From: Spirosoma terrae
Lineage (GTDB): Bacteria > Bacteroidota > Bacteroidia > Cytophagales > Spirosomataceae
Assembly (NCBI RefSeq): GCF_010435915.1
Contig: NZ_JAAFZH010000001.1
Coordinates: 806,001 to 870,000 of the forward strand
Reading direction: 5' to 3'
Length of the DNA: 64,000 bases
Part shown: piece by piece, positions 52,633-60,987 of the stretch
How the letters are laid out: the number at the start of each line of letters is the position of its first letter
Position numbering within the stretch: the first letter of the stretch is position 1
The notes under the pieces: model-generated
Told to the model about the DNA's origin: nothing
Seen by the model: only the letters and a program-made list of their open reading frames with translations
The model's database searches: none
Position numbers and translations under genes: made by a program

Positions 52633-53220
52633 GTGATAAAATACTCGCTCATTCTGCTTAGTGGCCTCTGGCTCATGGCCTGTGGTAACGACTCGTCGGA
52701 GAATTACACGCCTAAACCAAAAGGGTACCCACGTATTGATCTGCCAACGGCAACCTACAAGCTGCTGGAGCCTACGCACCCGTATCAGTTCGAGTATAAT
52801 TCAATAGCGCGCATTCTGCCCGATACGTTTGCCCGCTCGGAGCCACACTGGATTTTTATTAACTACCCCCAATACCACGCCAGTGTTCAATTGACTTATA
52901 AGCCAGTTGGGGATAATATAAATCGATTGAAGGCTATGCTGGAAGATTCGTACAAACTCGCAACCCGTCATAACATCAAGGCATACGCTATAGAAGAAAA
53001 GAAAATTCGCCTAAAATCGGGCCTGGAGGCCAGCGTTATCGATCTGGCTGGCGAGGTGCCGAGTCAGGTTCAGTTTATCACTACCGATTCGACAACTCAT
53101 TTTCTGCGGGGTGCACTGTACTTCAATACCGCTACGCAGAACGATTCGCTTCAGCCCGTTATCCAATACATCCGCAAAGACATTATTCATTTGCTGAATA
53201 CGCTGAAATGGCGGAAATAA
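52633..53220 (+). CDS. gldD: Gliding motility lipoprotein GldD
   Basis: 195 residues. The preferred start is the GTG at 52633 (or TTG at 52627), as the frame further upstream lies in the palindromic repeat. The lipoprotein signal is LLSGLWLMACGND. The GldD signature YTPKPKGYPRIDLP follows, then YQFEYNSIARI, HWIFINYPQYHASVQLTYK and FLRGALYFNTATQNDSLQPV. GldD is needed for gliding and for the type IX secretion machinery in Flavobacterium; it is anchored to a membrane facing the periplasm. No other gld gene is near. Confidence 0.9.
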   Translation: MIKYSLILLSGLWLMACGNDSSENYTPKPKGYPRIDLPTATYKLLEPTHPYQFEYNSIARILPDTFARSEPHWIFINYPQYHASVQLTYKPVGDNINRLKAMLEDSYKLATRHNIKAYAIEEKKIRLKSGLEASVIDLAGEVPSQVQFITTDSTTHFLRGALYFNTATQNDSLQPVIQYIRKDIIHLLNTLKWRK

Positions 53221-53323
53221 GTAAAAAATCGATCAGTAATTTGCTAGCCGAATTCCTATAAAATCAACAAGGAAGTTCCAACGTATCAACCTCTTATGGA
53301 ATCATAGCAGAAATAAAAGAGCT

Positions 53324-53536
53324 ATGCGTAGGTTGATCGTTCTACTATTTTGGACTATCGTTGGGGCTGGGTGCCACAAAGAAGTTAATCCTGACTGCGT
53401 TGAGGTTCCCGTCAGATACATTACATGTTATTTGAGTTACGACCCTATTTGTGGTTGTAATGGCAAAACATACGGTAATGCCTGTGAAGCGGAAGCTTAC
53501 AGCATACGATCGTACACCCAAGGAGCCTGTCGCTAA
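53324..53536 (+). CDS. Kazal-type protease inhibitor lipoprotein
   Basis: 70 residues. A lipoprotein signal (LLFWTIVGAGCHKE) is followed directly by one Kazal domain: YDPICGCNGKTYGNACEAEA and a last Cys in YTQGAC. The Cys pattern is complete. It probably shields surface proteins from serine peptidases or restrains a self-made one. The next gene, about 110 bases on, encodes an S9 serine peptidase, though Kazal proteins usually inhibit S1/S8 enzymes. Confidence 0.82.
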   Translation: MRRLIVLLFWTIVGAGCHKEVNPDCVEVPVRYITCYLSYDPICGCNGKTYGNACEAEAYSIRSYTQGACR

Positions 53537-53644
53537 ATTGGTTCATAAAAACTTCTTGCTCAATTCTTTAGGCGTGCATTTAATTTGCACTTTTGCTGAA
53601 AAGGGGACTATTGGGTTACCTGATCCAAACTAATCATTCTGGCA

Positions 53645-55540
53645 ATGAAGACAATCTTTTTGGCAATAGGCTTCTCCGCCTTTTCCTACGGAATTCTGGC
53701 AAATCCGGTTCCGAAACACAAGGCAGTTCCGAAATACACCATCGAACAGTTCATGAAGACAATCCGATTTGGTGGTTCGGATATTTCACCTGATGAACAA
53801 ACGGTATTATTTAGCAGCAATCAGGACGGGGTGTTCAATCTCTACGAAATTCCGTTCAATGGCAATGGGCAGCCAAAGCAGCTAACTGTTTCCAAAACCA
53901 ACGCCATCTTTTCAATCGGATACCTGCCTGATGGGCGCATCCTCTATAGCAGCGATGAGGGTGGTAACGAACTGAGCCACATTTATTTGCGCGAGACAAA
54001 TGGTGCGGTGAAAGACCTGACGACCGCCGAAAAAGCTAAATTTCAGTTTGCTGGCCTCAGCCACGACCGCAAAAGCTTCTTCTACCAGTCGAACCAGCGA
54101 GACAAATCGGCTTTTGATGTATACGAAATAGATTTGACAACATTGACGCCCAAACTGATTTTCAAGAATCCGGGCGGTTTCTTACCCGGCGATATATCGC
54201 CCGATAAACGCTACGTTGCCCTTGCGAAAACGATAACTACTACCAACGCCGATGTCTATCTGTACGATACGAAAACGAAAGAGAATAAACTGCTGACCAA
54301 ACATACGGGCGATGTCAATAACGGCCCGGAGGGATTTACGCCCGATGGTAAAAAGCTGCTTTTTTCTACCGACGAAGGGGCTGAGTTTGCGTATGTGAAA
54401 GCCTATGATCTGGCTACTGGTCAAAGCGCCGTACTTGACAAAGCCAACTGGGATATTATAGCAGATTATCCGTCTTACCATGGCCGCTATCGGGTTTTGT
54501 CGGTTAATGACGATGCCCGTACAACCTTAAAAATCATTGATACACGTACTAATCAGCCAATAAAATTGCCAGCCCTCCCCGGTGGCGACATTACGGGCGT
54601 GAACATTACGGACAGCGAAAATCGCATGACGTTCTACGTCAACAGTTCTAATTCGCCCGCTACCCTTTACTCTTACGATTTTAAATCAGGGAAAGTAACT
54701 CCATTGGTACGTGGTTTAAATCCTGAAATTAATCCTGATGATCTGGTAGCGGGCGAAGTGATTCGGTATAAATCGTTCGATGGTATGACGATTCCGGCGC
54801 TGCTTTACAAGCCCAAAGACGCGAAAGCAGGCGATAAACTACCCGCGATCCTGTCTATTCATGGTGGGCCGGGTGGTCAAACGCGGCTAACGTATTCGCC
54901 ATTGGTACAGTATCTGGTCAACAGCGGTTACGTAGTACTGGCCGTCAACAACCGGGGCAGTTCGGGTTACGGTAAAACGTTCTATGCGGCCGATGATCGG
55001 AAACATGGCGATGCGGATTTAAAAGATTGTGTGGCATCGAAAACGTTTCTCGCTGGTACGGGCTACGTTGATCCCGCTAAAATCGGGATCATGGGTGGTT
55101 CATACGGCGGTTATATGACATTGGCCGGCCTGACCTTCACTCCCGACGAGTTTGCCGTGGGGGTCGATATTTTTGGCGTTGCCAACTGGCTTCGTACGCT
55201 GAATAGTATGCCCGAATGGTGGGGACCACAGCGAGAAGCCATGTTTAAGGAAATCGGACACCCAAAAACAGATTCCGTTGCGCTTTACAACAAGTCACCG
55301 TTGTTTCATACGAAACGGATCAGGAAGCCGCTTCTGGTTATTCAGGGCGCGAATGACCCGCGCGTCTTAAAAATCGAATCCGATGAAATTGTGGCTAATG
55401 TGAAGCAAAATGGCGTTCCGGTTGAGTACGTTACGTTTCCGAATGAAGGGCACGGTTTTGTGAAAAAAGAAAACGAAATCACCGCCTACAAAGCCGTCAA
55501 GGAGTTTCTCGATAAATATCTCAAAGGGCCGGGGCAGTGA
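53645..55540 (+). CDS. S9 family prolyl oligopeptidase-type peptidase (second copy)
   Basis: 631 residues with a signal peptide (to about GILANP). PD40-type propeller repeats fill 30-370 (ISPDEQTVLFSSNQDGVFNL, LSHDRKSFFYQSNQR, ISPDKRYVALAK). The hydrolase domain has LSIHGGPGGQT, the nucleophile in GGSYGGYMTLAGL, the Asp in QGANDPRV and the His in NEGHGF. It belongs to the acylaminoacyl-peptidase-like branch and is likely periplasmic. It is not closely similar to the S9 protein at 11174. Confidence 0.92.
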   Translation: MKTIFLAIGFSAFSYGILANPVPKHKAVPKYTIEQFMKTIRFGGSDISPDEQTVLFSSNQDGVFNLYEIPFNGNGQPKQLTVSKTNAIFSIGYLPDGRILYSSDEGGNELSHIYLRETNGAVKDLTTAEKAKFQFAGLSHDRKSFFYQSNQRDKSAFDVYEIDLTTLTPKLIFKNPGGFLPGDISPDKRYVALAKTITTTNADVYLYDTKTKENKLLTKHTGDVNNGPEGFTPDGKKLLFSTDEGAEFAYVKAYDLATGQSAVLDKANWDIIADYPSYHGRYRVLSVNDDARTTLKIIDTRTNQPIKLPALPGGDITGVNITDSENRMTFYVNSSNSPATLYSYDFKSGKVTPLVRGLNPEINPDDLVAGEVIRYKSFDGMTIPALLYKPKDAKAGDKLPAILSIHGGPGGQTRLTYSPLVQYLVNSGYVVLAVNNRGSSGYGKTFYAADDRKHGDADLKDCVASKTFLAGTGYVDPAKIGIMGGSYGGYMTLAGLTFTPDEFAVGVDIFGVANWLRTLNSMPEWWGPQREAMFKEIGHPKTDSVALYNKSPLFHTKRIRKPLLVIQGANDPRVLKIESDEIVANVKQNGVPVEYVTFPNEGHGFVKKENEITAYKAVKEFLDKYLKGPGQ

Positions 55541-56147
55541 CCATGACTAAACTTTTGTAACAATAGTTGTCTGCTCGTCCGTAATGTAATTGCAGACGAG
55601 CAGACTGTATAGACTCATCTCTTCCATGCAAACGTAGTAAAAACTGACTTTTCTTCGCTATTTATTGTCTATCAATAAGTTAGTGCTACTTCTTTAGATT
55701 CACTACGTTGCTGGTCCGCCTACAAAAAGCCCAACACAATCTCGACCGCACATTTTTTGTTAGTAAAGCCAACTGGTTGCCTTCGATAAACAACAACGAC
55801 AGCAGAAGGCTCAGACTTTTATAGAGCAATTTCGGTTGTTACGTTGCCCTCATTTGCTAATAATACGACCGTTGGTGAACGTTGATGTATGGGTAATGTC
55901 AAATAATCACTAGTTTTAAAATAGCTAATAGCGCTTCTGATTACCAGGATGGTAGGAGGAAGCGTGAAAAACAGTTTACATAGACTTGTGTTGATGGCAA
56001 AATTACTTCGGTCATAATCGACGCTCGTTTGCTAAAAGCCGAAAAGATGTTTTTGTCCTGCTAACGCAGGACAAAAACATCTTTTCAAAATAACCTAAGC
56101 TATTTACACTTGAGTACTTCCCACTTATTAGTCTGGTTATAGTGATT
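55541..56147. other. 600-base gene-free gap with two hairpins
   Basis: No convincing frame is visible on either strand. An 11-bp stem (GTCTGCTCGTC at 55569-55579, GACGAGCAGAC at 55595-55605) lies near the S9 stop and may end its mRNA. A short dyad TACCA-GGA-TGGTA is at 55942-55954. A perfect 21-bp hairpin lies at 56041-56086. The rest has no recognisable content; decay of an older gene is possible but I cannot show it. Confidence 0.45.
56041..56086. repeat. Perfect 21-bp hairpin upstream of a response regulator gene
   Basis: The arms 56041-56061 and 56066-56086 are perfect complements with a TAAC loop; the arm includes GATGTTTTTGTCCTGC. It ends 62 bases before the response regulator ATG, so it would fall in the promoter or leader. 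No T-tract follows in the plus direction. Confidence 0.7.
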
Positions 56148-56789
56148 ATGAACGCTACTCGCTTGCTGCTCGTCGACGACCACCAACTGATTCTGGATAG
56201 TTTACAGTCGCTGTTGGGATCGATACCGAACGTAGAGATTGTTGGTAAGGTCAACGATAGTCGCCAGGTATTGGATCGGCTCACTCTTACACCGGCCGAC
56301 ATTATCGTCTGCGATTTACACATGCCCTATGTGTCGGGTATTGAACTCGCCATGCAGTTGCGCCAAAGCCATCCGCATATAAAAGTATTGTTGCTAACCA
56401 TGGCCGAAGATACCAGAACGATACGGGAAGCAATCCGTATTGGAGCCGCTGGTTATATGCTAAAACGGTCGGGACGGGATGAGCTCGAAAAAGCAATAGT
56501 TGCTCTAACGCAGGGGAAACGCTATTTCAGCAGCGACATTCTGGAGCTGTTAGCCGACGAAGATGACGCTCTGGTACCTGATCATACGCCACTTGCTACG
56601 TTAACCGACCGTGAAATGGACGTACTACGTTTAATTGCCGACGAAAATCAGACACAGCAGATCGCTCAGAAACTCTTCATCAGCGTACCAACGGTTGAAA
56701 CGCACCGTCGCCATCTAATGCAGAAACTCGGCGTTAAAAGCGTAGTTGGCATGGTTAAGTTTGCCATGCGGTATGGACTGGTGTCGTAA
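56148..56789 (+). CDS. NarL/FixJ-family response regulator (system 2)
   Basis: 213 residues from the ATG at 56148; a GTG two codons upstream is possible. Receiver domain: LLLVDDHQLIL acidic pair, phosphoacceptor Asp56 (IIVCDLHMPYVSG), Lys in GYMLKRSG. LuxR HTH: LTDREMDVLRLIADENQTQQ and VPTVETHRRHLMQKLGV. It is a close relative of the regulator at 29346. Its 3' end overlaps the convergent kinase gene by 35 bases, which suggests the two are a pair with possible antisense effects. Confidence 0.93.
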   Translation: MNATRLLLVDDHQLILDSLQSLLGSIPNVEIVGKVNDSRQVLDRLTLTPADIIVCDLHMPYVSGIELAMQLRQSHPHIKVLLLTMAEDTRTIREAIRIGAAGYMLKRSGRDELEKAIVALTQGKRYFSSDILELLADEDDALVPDHTPLATLTDREMDVLRLIADENQTQQIAQKLFISVPTVETHRRHLMQKLGVKSVVGMVKFAMRYGLVS

Positions 56790-58572
56790 GGGGTATAATA
56801 ATCTCGTTTTGCATACCGCCAGTTCTGTTTGACTCTACTGTCCAAGTGCCGCCCAATGTATCGACTCGTGCTGCTACATTCTGGAGCCCACGCCCTTCAG
56901 TACGTTGCTCGTTAAACCCCGTTCCGTTATCGCCAACGGTCAGACTTAACCGCTCTTTTGTGTGGCTGAACGTAACGTAAGCTTCGGTTGCCTGGGCATG
57001 TTTACACACATTCGTGAGCAATTCCAGACAGATACTATAAACTTCAAATTCGGTCTGCATATTCATCCGAGGCAATGTATTGGTTCCTTCCAGCAGAAAA
57101 CGTACCGACGTATTACGGTTCAGTTTACCAATCAATTTTTGCAGGGCTACCCGTAGCCCTTCCTTAGCCAGTTCGTCGGGAAGCAGGTTATGCGAAAGCA
57201 GTCGAACATCGGTGTAGGCTTGGTTAATCTGCTGACTAATAGTGGTATATACACTCTGTTCAACGGGCGAAAGCTTCGATTTGTCCATCGCTTCCAGGTT
57301 CCAGCGTAGCGCCGAGAGTGTAGCTCCCAGATTATCGTGCAGATCAGCCGCTACGCGCTGGCGTTCAATCGTTTGTCCACGTACTAAAGCGGCAGTGATC
57401 GCTCGGTTTTTTTGCCGTAGCTGGCGGTTGTTGTAGAAAATATAGCTGGATAAAATAACCAGAATAACGAGGCCGATCAGCAGAAACCGCTGAATCTGCC
57501 GCTGTTTCTCAATCGTGAGCTGTGCTATTTGATCGGCCTGTGTCTGAAGTTCATACTCAGCCCGAACCGACTGAAAACGATGGTTGTTATTATCTTCATT
57601 AATGGCATCGTTTAGCTTCACAAACCATTCGTGATTCGCTAACGCCTGAGCCATGTGCCCCGTCGCTTTCTGCGCTTCATACAACACCCAATAGGCTCCC
57701 CGCTGGCCATAAAGCGACTCTTTTTGCTGACTATAGGCCAAACATTCCTTTGCTTTCGCCATAGCCCGGTCATACTGTTTTGCGGCTACAAACAGTTCGG
57801 CCTCGTGTAGCAACAATTCAGGCATCAAGTACTCTTTGCCCGTTTTATGATAATATCCGGCCGACCGGGTAAACGATTGTTCGGCCTCCCGAAACAGCTT
57901 TAAGTCGGTAAGCGCCTGACCATAATAATCATACGCATAACCAAGAGCAGCGGTATCTTTTTGTTGATAAATAGCGATAGCCTGCTCAATCATTGCTTTG
58001 GCCCGGTCGGGACGTTTTCTGGTTAATCGATAGGCATCGCCCAGTTCAACGAGCACATGAGCACGGGTCAATTGTAGAGCTGGAACGTGGTCCGACAGAC
58101 GCAGGCAGGTTTCGTAATGCGGAATGGCACGGTCGTAATTATCGAGCATATCGTAGTTGTTGCCCAGCGACCGATGGAATACGCCCTTATAGTAAACATC
58201 ATTCTGTTTCTCCGCCAGTTTCAGCCCTTTCAGGCCGACCCGTATGGCTTCGTAGTGACGATTGCCGATGTTGAGGCAGCTTGCTTTTCGAATCAGCGCC
58301 AATAAAACGCCCGCTTTCCACTCCCGCTGTTCGGCAAGTTGATACGCTTTTTCGAGATAAACCCGGCTGCTATCAACCGGTTCTTTCTTGACTAGTTCAA
58401 GCACAAAGTCGGCGTAAGCACGTGCCAGCAACGTATCGCGCGTGTACGTGGTGGGCTGCGCTTCGAGTTGTTGAATAGCCTTCCATTTTGCCCCAATAAC
58501 GGTTTGATTTTGGGCTGATACGTATCGAATGGTCAGCACAAGCAATACGTATAGCAGATGAGTGGGTTTCAT
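56755..58572 (-). CDS. TPR-sensor histidine kinase (system 2)
   Basis: 605 residues. A signal peptide (to about YVSAQ) leads to TPR repeats (about 40-330: HRSLGNNYDMLDNYDRAIPH, YDYYGQALTDLKLFREAEQS), then a membrane helix (FLLIGLVILVILSSYIFY). The HisKA_3 box is IERQRVAADLHDNLGATLSA, and the ATPase has TNVCKHAQA and GDNGTGFNEQ. It is paralogous to the kinase at 30442 and should phosphorylate the regulator at 56148. A solo HTH gene is divergent from it across a region with three palindromes. Confidence 0.92.
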   Translation of the reverse strand: MKPTHLLYVLLVLTIRYVSAQNQTVIGAKWKAIQQLEAQPTTYTRDTLLARAYADFVLELVKKEPVDSSRVYLEKAYQLAEQREWKAGVLLALIRKASCLNIGNRHYEAIRVGLKGLKLAEKQNDVYYKGVFHRSLGNNYDMLDNYDRAIPHYETCLRLSDHVPALQLTRAHVLVELGDAYRLTRKRPDRAKAMIEQAIAIYQQKDTAALGYAYDYYGQALTDLKLFREAEQSFTRSAGYYHKTGKEYLMPELLLHEAELFVAAKQYDRAMAKAKECLAYSQQKESLYGQRGAYWVLYEAQKATGHMAQALANHEWFVKLNDAINEDNNNHRFQSVRAEYELQTQADQIAQLTIEKQRQIQRFLLIGLVILVILSSYIFYNNRQLRQKNRAITAALVRGQTIERQRVAADLHDNLGATLSALRWNLEAMDKSKLSPVEQSVYTTISQQINQAYTDVRLLSHNLLPDELAKEGLRVALQKLIGKLNRNTSVRFLLEGTNTLPRMNMQTEFEVYSICLELLTNVCKHAQATEAYVTFSHTKERLSLTVGDNGTGFNEQRTEGRGLQNVAARVDTLGGTWTVESNRTGGMQNEIIIPLTTPVHTAWQT

Positions 58573-58660
58573 GGCTGATTAGTAGCGTATTCCGAAACGA
58601 GTCAATACAACTTAAAAGTGGCGGTTTGTTTCTGAATTCCCAGCAATTGTTCTGAAAATT

Positions 58661-58722
58661 CATGGTTTTCCATGAGCCACAAAATCATGGAAAACCATGA
58701 GTGAAAAGCATGGGAAACCATG
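58661..58722. promoter_or_regulatory. Three CATGG-N4-CCATG palindromes
   Basis: Copies are at 58661-58674, 58686-58699 and 58709-58722, with start spacings of 25 and 23 bases. The inner bases are TTTT, AAAA and GAAA. They lie 89-150 bases before the kinase ATG (minus strand) and 61-122 before the HTH gene ATG (plus strand). The regular array in a divergent promoter region looks like a cooperative operator for a dimeric regulator. Confidence 0.65.
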
Positions 58723-58782
58723 ACGGATGAAGCGAAGCCGTTACCCCAATTTTGTTCTGCAAATAACGCCAATGCTTTAGTC

Positions 58783-58977
58783 ATGAACCTCACTCTTCGC
58801 CAGCAACAGATCCTGAACCTAATCGCCACTGAGTTGACAACGAGTGAAATTGCCCGCCAGCTGGGTATCAGTGTTCCAACTGTTGAAACACATCGGCGCA
58901 ACCTCTTTCGCAAAGCGGGCGTAAAATCGGCAGCTGGTTTGATAAAAGAAGCCATGCGGCAGGGAATAATTTATTGA
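58783..58977 (+). CDS. Solo LuxR-type HTH protein
   Basis: 64 residues from the ATG at 58783 (MNLTLRQQQILNLIATELTT); a frame from 58720 starts inside the palindromic array and is less likely. The whole protein is one GerE domain: TSEIARQLGISVPTVETHRR then NLFRKAGVKSAAGLIKEAMR. It is very close to the HTH of the NarL-type regulator at 56148 but has no receiver. It may compete with or assist that regulator at shared sites, or be a remnant of a duplicated regulator gene. Confidence 0.78.
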   Translation: MNLTLRQQQILNLIATELTTSEIARQLGISVPTVETHRRNLFRKAGVKSAAGLIKEAMRQGIIY

Positions 58978-59155
58978 TTTTCAGGATTGACATACATCCG
59001 TTTTCAGACATCATCGCTATCCATACCAATTTTTATGAAAGCCAGACCTTTGCTTCCTATTCCGTTACTGACCAGCGCCTTGTTTAGGGTAGAGTAGCAT
59101 GCGTATAGTCACTGTTCGGGATCGCCTGATCACTCAACACAACTCTCTTTTTTCT

Positions 59156-60586
59156 ATGAAAATCTATTTCTTCCTGGTACTCATTTTATTCGGTAGCACT
59201 TTGTTTGCTCAGACCAATTACGTACAACGAACCGCCAATTCAGCCACGCCAGCTAGCTTTAACACGTTGGTTGGTCCATCGGCAGGTAATCTGAGTATGA
59301 GTGGTGAGAGAAGTGTATTTATAGGCTTTTCATCGGGGTTTTCGAATACCACAGGCTCCCAAAATACCTTTATGGGCTACCAGGCGGGCTATTCAAATAA
59401 AACAGGAGGAGCCAATATCTTCACGGGTAATGAGGCCGGTTACTCCAATACAAGCGGAGGATCCAATATCTTCACAGGTAACCGGGCCGGTTACTTCAAT
59501 ACAACCGGAATCGCCAATGTCTTCACGGGTAATCACGCTGGTTATTCAAACACAATAGGTCAGAATAATATCTTTACGGGCGGCAGGACGGGATATAGTA
59601 ATACAACAGGTAATGATAATGTCTTTACAGGAACTGAAGCTGGCTATTCAAATAAAACAGGGTTCGGGAATGTCTTTACAGGAACTGAAGCTGGCTATTT
59701 TAATATAACAGGGCGGGCTAATGTATTTACAGGAACTGAAGCTGGCTTTTTTAGTACCACGGGTAATAATAATGTCTTTACGGGTAATGAAGCTGGCTGG
59801 AGAAATACCACGGGCTCCCAAAATACCTTTATGGGCTATCAGGCGGGTTCTAACAACACTACTGGCAGCAACAACATTATCATTGGTCCTAATTCAGGTA
59901 CGACCATCACCACCAGCGACGACAATGTACTGATGGGCTACAACGTACAGGCAGGTGATGGCTCGGGGGGGCACCATGTGATTATCGGTGGCGAAGCTGG
60001 TGGCGGAATCTGGGCGGGGGTGAGCAATACGTTGATTGGCCACCAGACCGGCGCCGAATCGCTGGCCCTTCATCATGCCACGGCCATCGGTGCGGGTGCT
60101 CAGGTCAGCGTGAGCAATGCGGTGGTGTTAGGCAGGGATGCCAATGTAGGCATCGGCACGAGTGCGCCAACGGCCCGGTTACACATCCGAAGTGCGCAGG
60201 CTAACGAGTCGGGCATTCGTCTGGAAGCGCTCACCAGTACTAGTCCTGTGCTGACGGCTAGTGACCGGTTTCTGAGCGTGAACGAGCGGGGGGATGTGGT
60301 GCTGGCTCGTTATCGGTTGACGATAACGCATACGAACGAATGGGCTGACCGGGTGTTTTCTTCTGACTATTTGCTCAAACCGCTTGCCGATGTGGAACGC
60401 TACGTTCAGACGAAAGGCCACTTGCCGGGTATGCCATCGGCAGAGGACGTAGCGAATCAAGGTGTTGACTTAGCCGAATTGAATGCCAAACTGCTGGAAA
60501 AAATTGAGGAATTGACCCTACATGCTATCAAGCAGGAGCAGCGGATCGACCAACTAGAAAAGCAACTGATTCGTCAACGCAATTAA
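59156..60586 (+). CDS. Surface protein with twelve 17-residue repeats and a tail-fibre-like C-terminus
   Basis: 476 residues from the ATG at 59156 (MKIYFFLVLILFGSTLFAQ signal). Twelve units of 17 residues (coding 59303-59914) follow the pattern G-x-x-N-V-F-T-G-x-E-A-G-Y-x-N-T-T. They should stack as a left-handed beta-roll or trimeric stalk like adhesin heads. Next comes a repeat-poor Gly-rich part, then RLHIRSAQANESGIRLE and a C-terminal module LLKPLADVERYVQTKGHLPG and LAELNAKLLEKIEELTL with a coiled coil, known from Bacteroidota tail-fibre-like proteins. Neighbouring repeat units are nearly identical in DNA, so copy number may change. Confidence 0.82.
   Translation: MKIYFFLVLILFGSTLFAQTNYVQRTANSATPASFNTLVGPSAGNLSMSGERSVFIGFSSGFSNTTGSQNTFMGYQAGYSNKTGGANIFTGNEAGYSNTSGGSNIFTGNRAGYFNTTGIANVFTGNHAGYSNTIGQNNIFTGGRTGYSNTTGNDNVFTGTEAGYSNKTGFGNVFTGTEAGYFNITGRANVFTGTEAGFFSTTGNNNVFTGNEAGWRNTTGSQNTFMGYQAGSNNTTGSNNIIIGPNSGTTITTSDDNVLMGYNVQAGDGSGGHHVIIGGEAGGGIWAGVSNTLIGHQTGAESLALHHATAIGAGAQVSVSNAVVLGRDANVGIGTSAPTARLHIRSAQANESGIRLEALTSTSPVLTASDRFLSVNERGDVVLARYRLTITHTNEWADRVFSSDYLLKPLADVERYVQTKGHLPGMPSAEDVANQGVDLAELNAKLLEKIEELTLHAIKQEQRIDQLEKQLIRQRN
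59303..59914 (+). repeat. Twelve 51-bp coding repeats
   Basis: In-frame tandem units of 51 bases, with middle units (about 59609-59761) almost identical, such as the recurring TTTACAGGAACTGAAGCTGG. Outer units are more diverged, and unit 11 resembles unit 2 (GGCTCCCAAAATACCTTTAT). The pattern suggests growth from the middle by slippage or recombination. Confidence 0.85.
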
Positions 60587-60987
60587 GCCTGACTTGCCCT
60601 ACTTTGAGTTCTACCTGTCATTACTGTCATGCGCGGCAGCCTGATGCTACCCGCACAACTGATCCAGTGCAGAAAAACGATATCTGGAACGGATCAATGG
60701 GGAATAGAAATTCATGAACGTAACGGTGCTTGCGAAGCGGTAAATGCCATTTTGGGCCGGATACTGCACGTGATAGGAGGGCATGTGGACAGTAAATAGG
60801 CTATTTACCACCCCCAACCCCCTCCTAAAACAGGAGGGGACTCCAGACTCCACAGCTTTTTTTAGACCACTCCAGGGGGTGGTGAAATCAAAACCCCTAC
60901 AAGATTAGCCTATGGTTGAATTAAGGTAGGATTATTCAGCCATAGAAGATTTTGAACGTCGTTTCCAGACACTATCCATCCAACACT
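60587..60987. other. 400-base gap with repeats, no clear gene
   Basis: A short 51-codon frame (about 60630-60800) has no supporting features. GTAAATAG-G-CTATTTAC at 60792-60808 is a perfect small palindrome. The left arm of dispersed repeat family B follows at 60804-60826, with its right arm partly broken. The promoter of the 60988 gene should be here. Confidence 0.5.
60804..60886. repeat. Dispersed repeat family B (second, interrupted copy)
   Basis: Bases 60804-60826 match the left arm of the palindrome at 21860-21912. The loop and first part of the right arm (AGGAGGGG) follow. An unrelated stretch of about 34 bases then separates this from the rest of the right arm (GGGGGTGGTGAAA, near 60875-60887). 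It is therefore a diverged or interrupted copy. Confidence 0.7.

Noticed and set aside
59035-59097. Twenty-codon frame before the repeat surface protein as a leader peptide
   Set aside because: There are no codon runs for a single amino acid and no attenuator-like structure after it.
59303-59914. Regular 51-bp repeats as a CRISPR array
   Set aside because: There are no unique spacers; the units are in frame and encode a 17-residue protein repeat behind a signal peptide.
60630-60800. 51-codon frame after the repeat protein gene
   Set aside because: No signal, no domain, and it ends inside a palindrome and repeat region. Likely chance.
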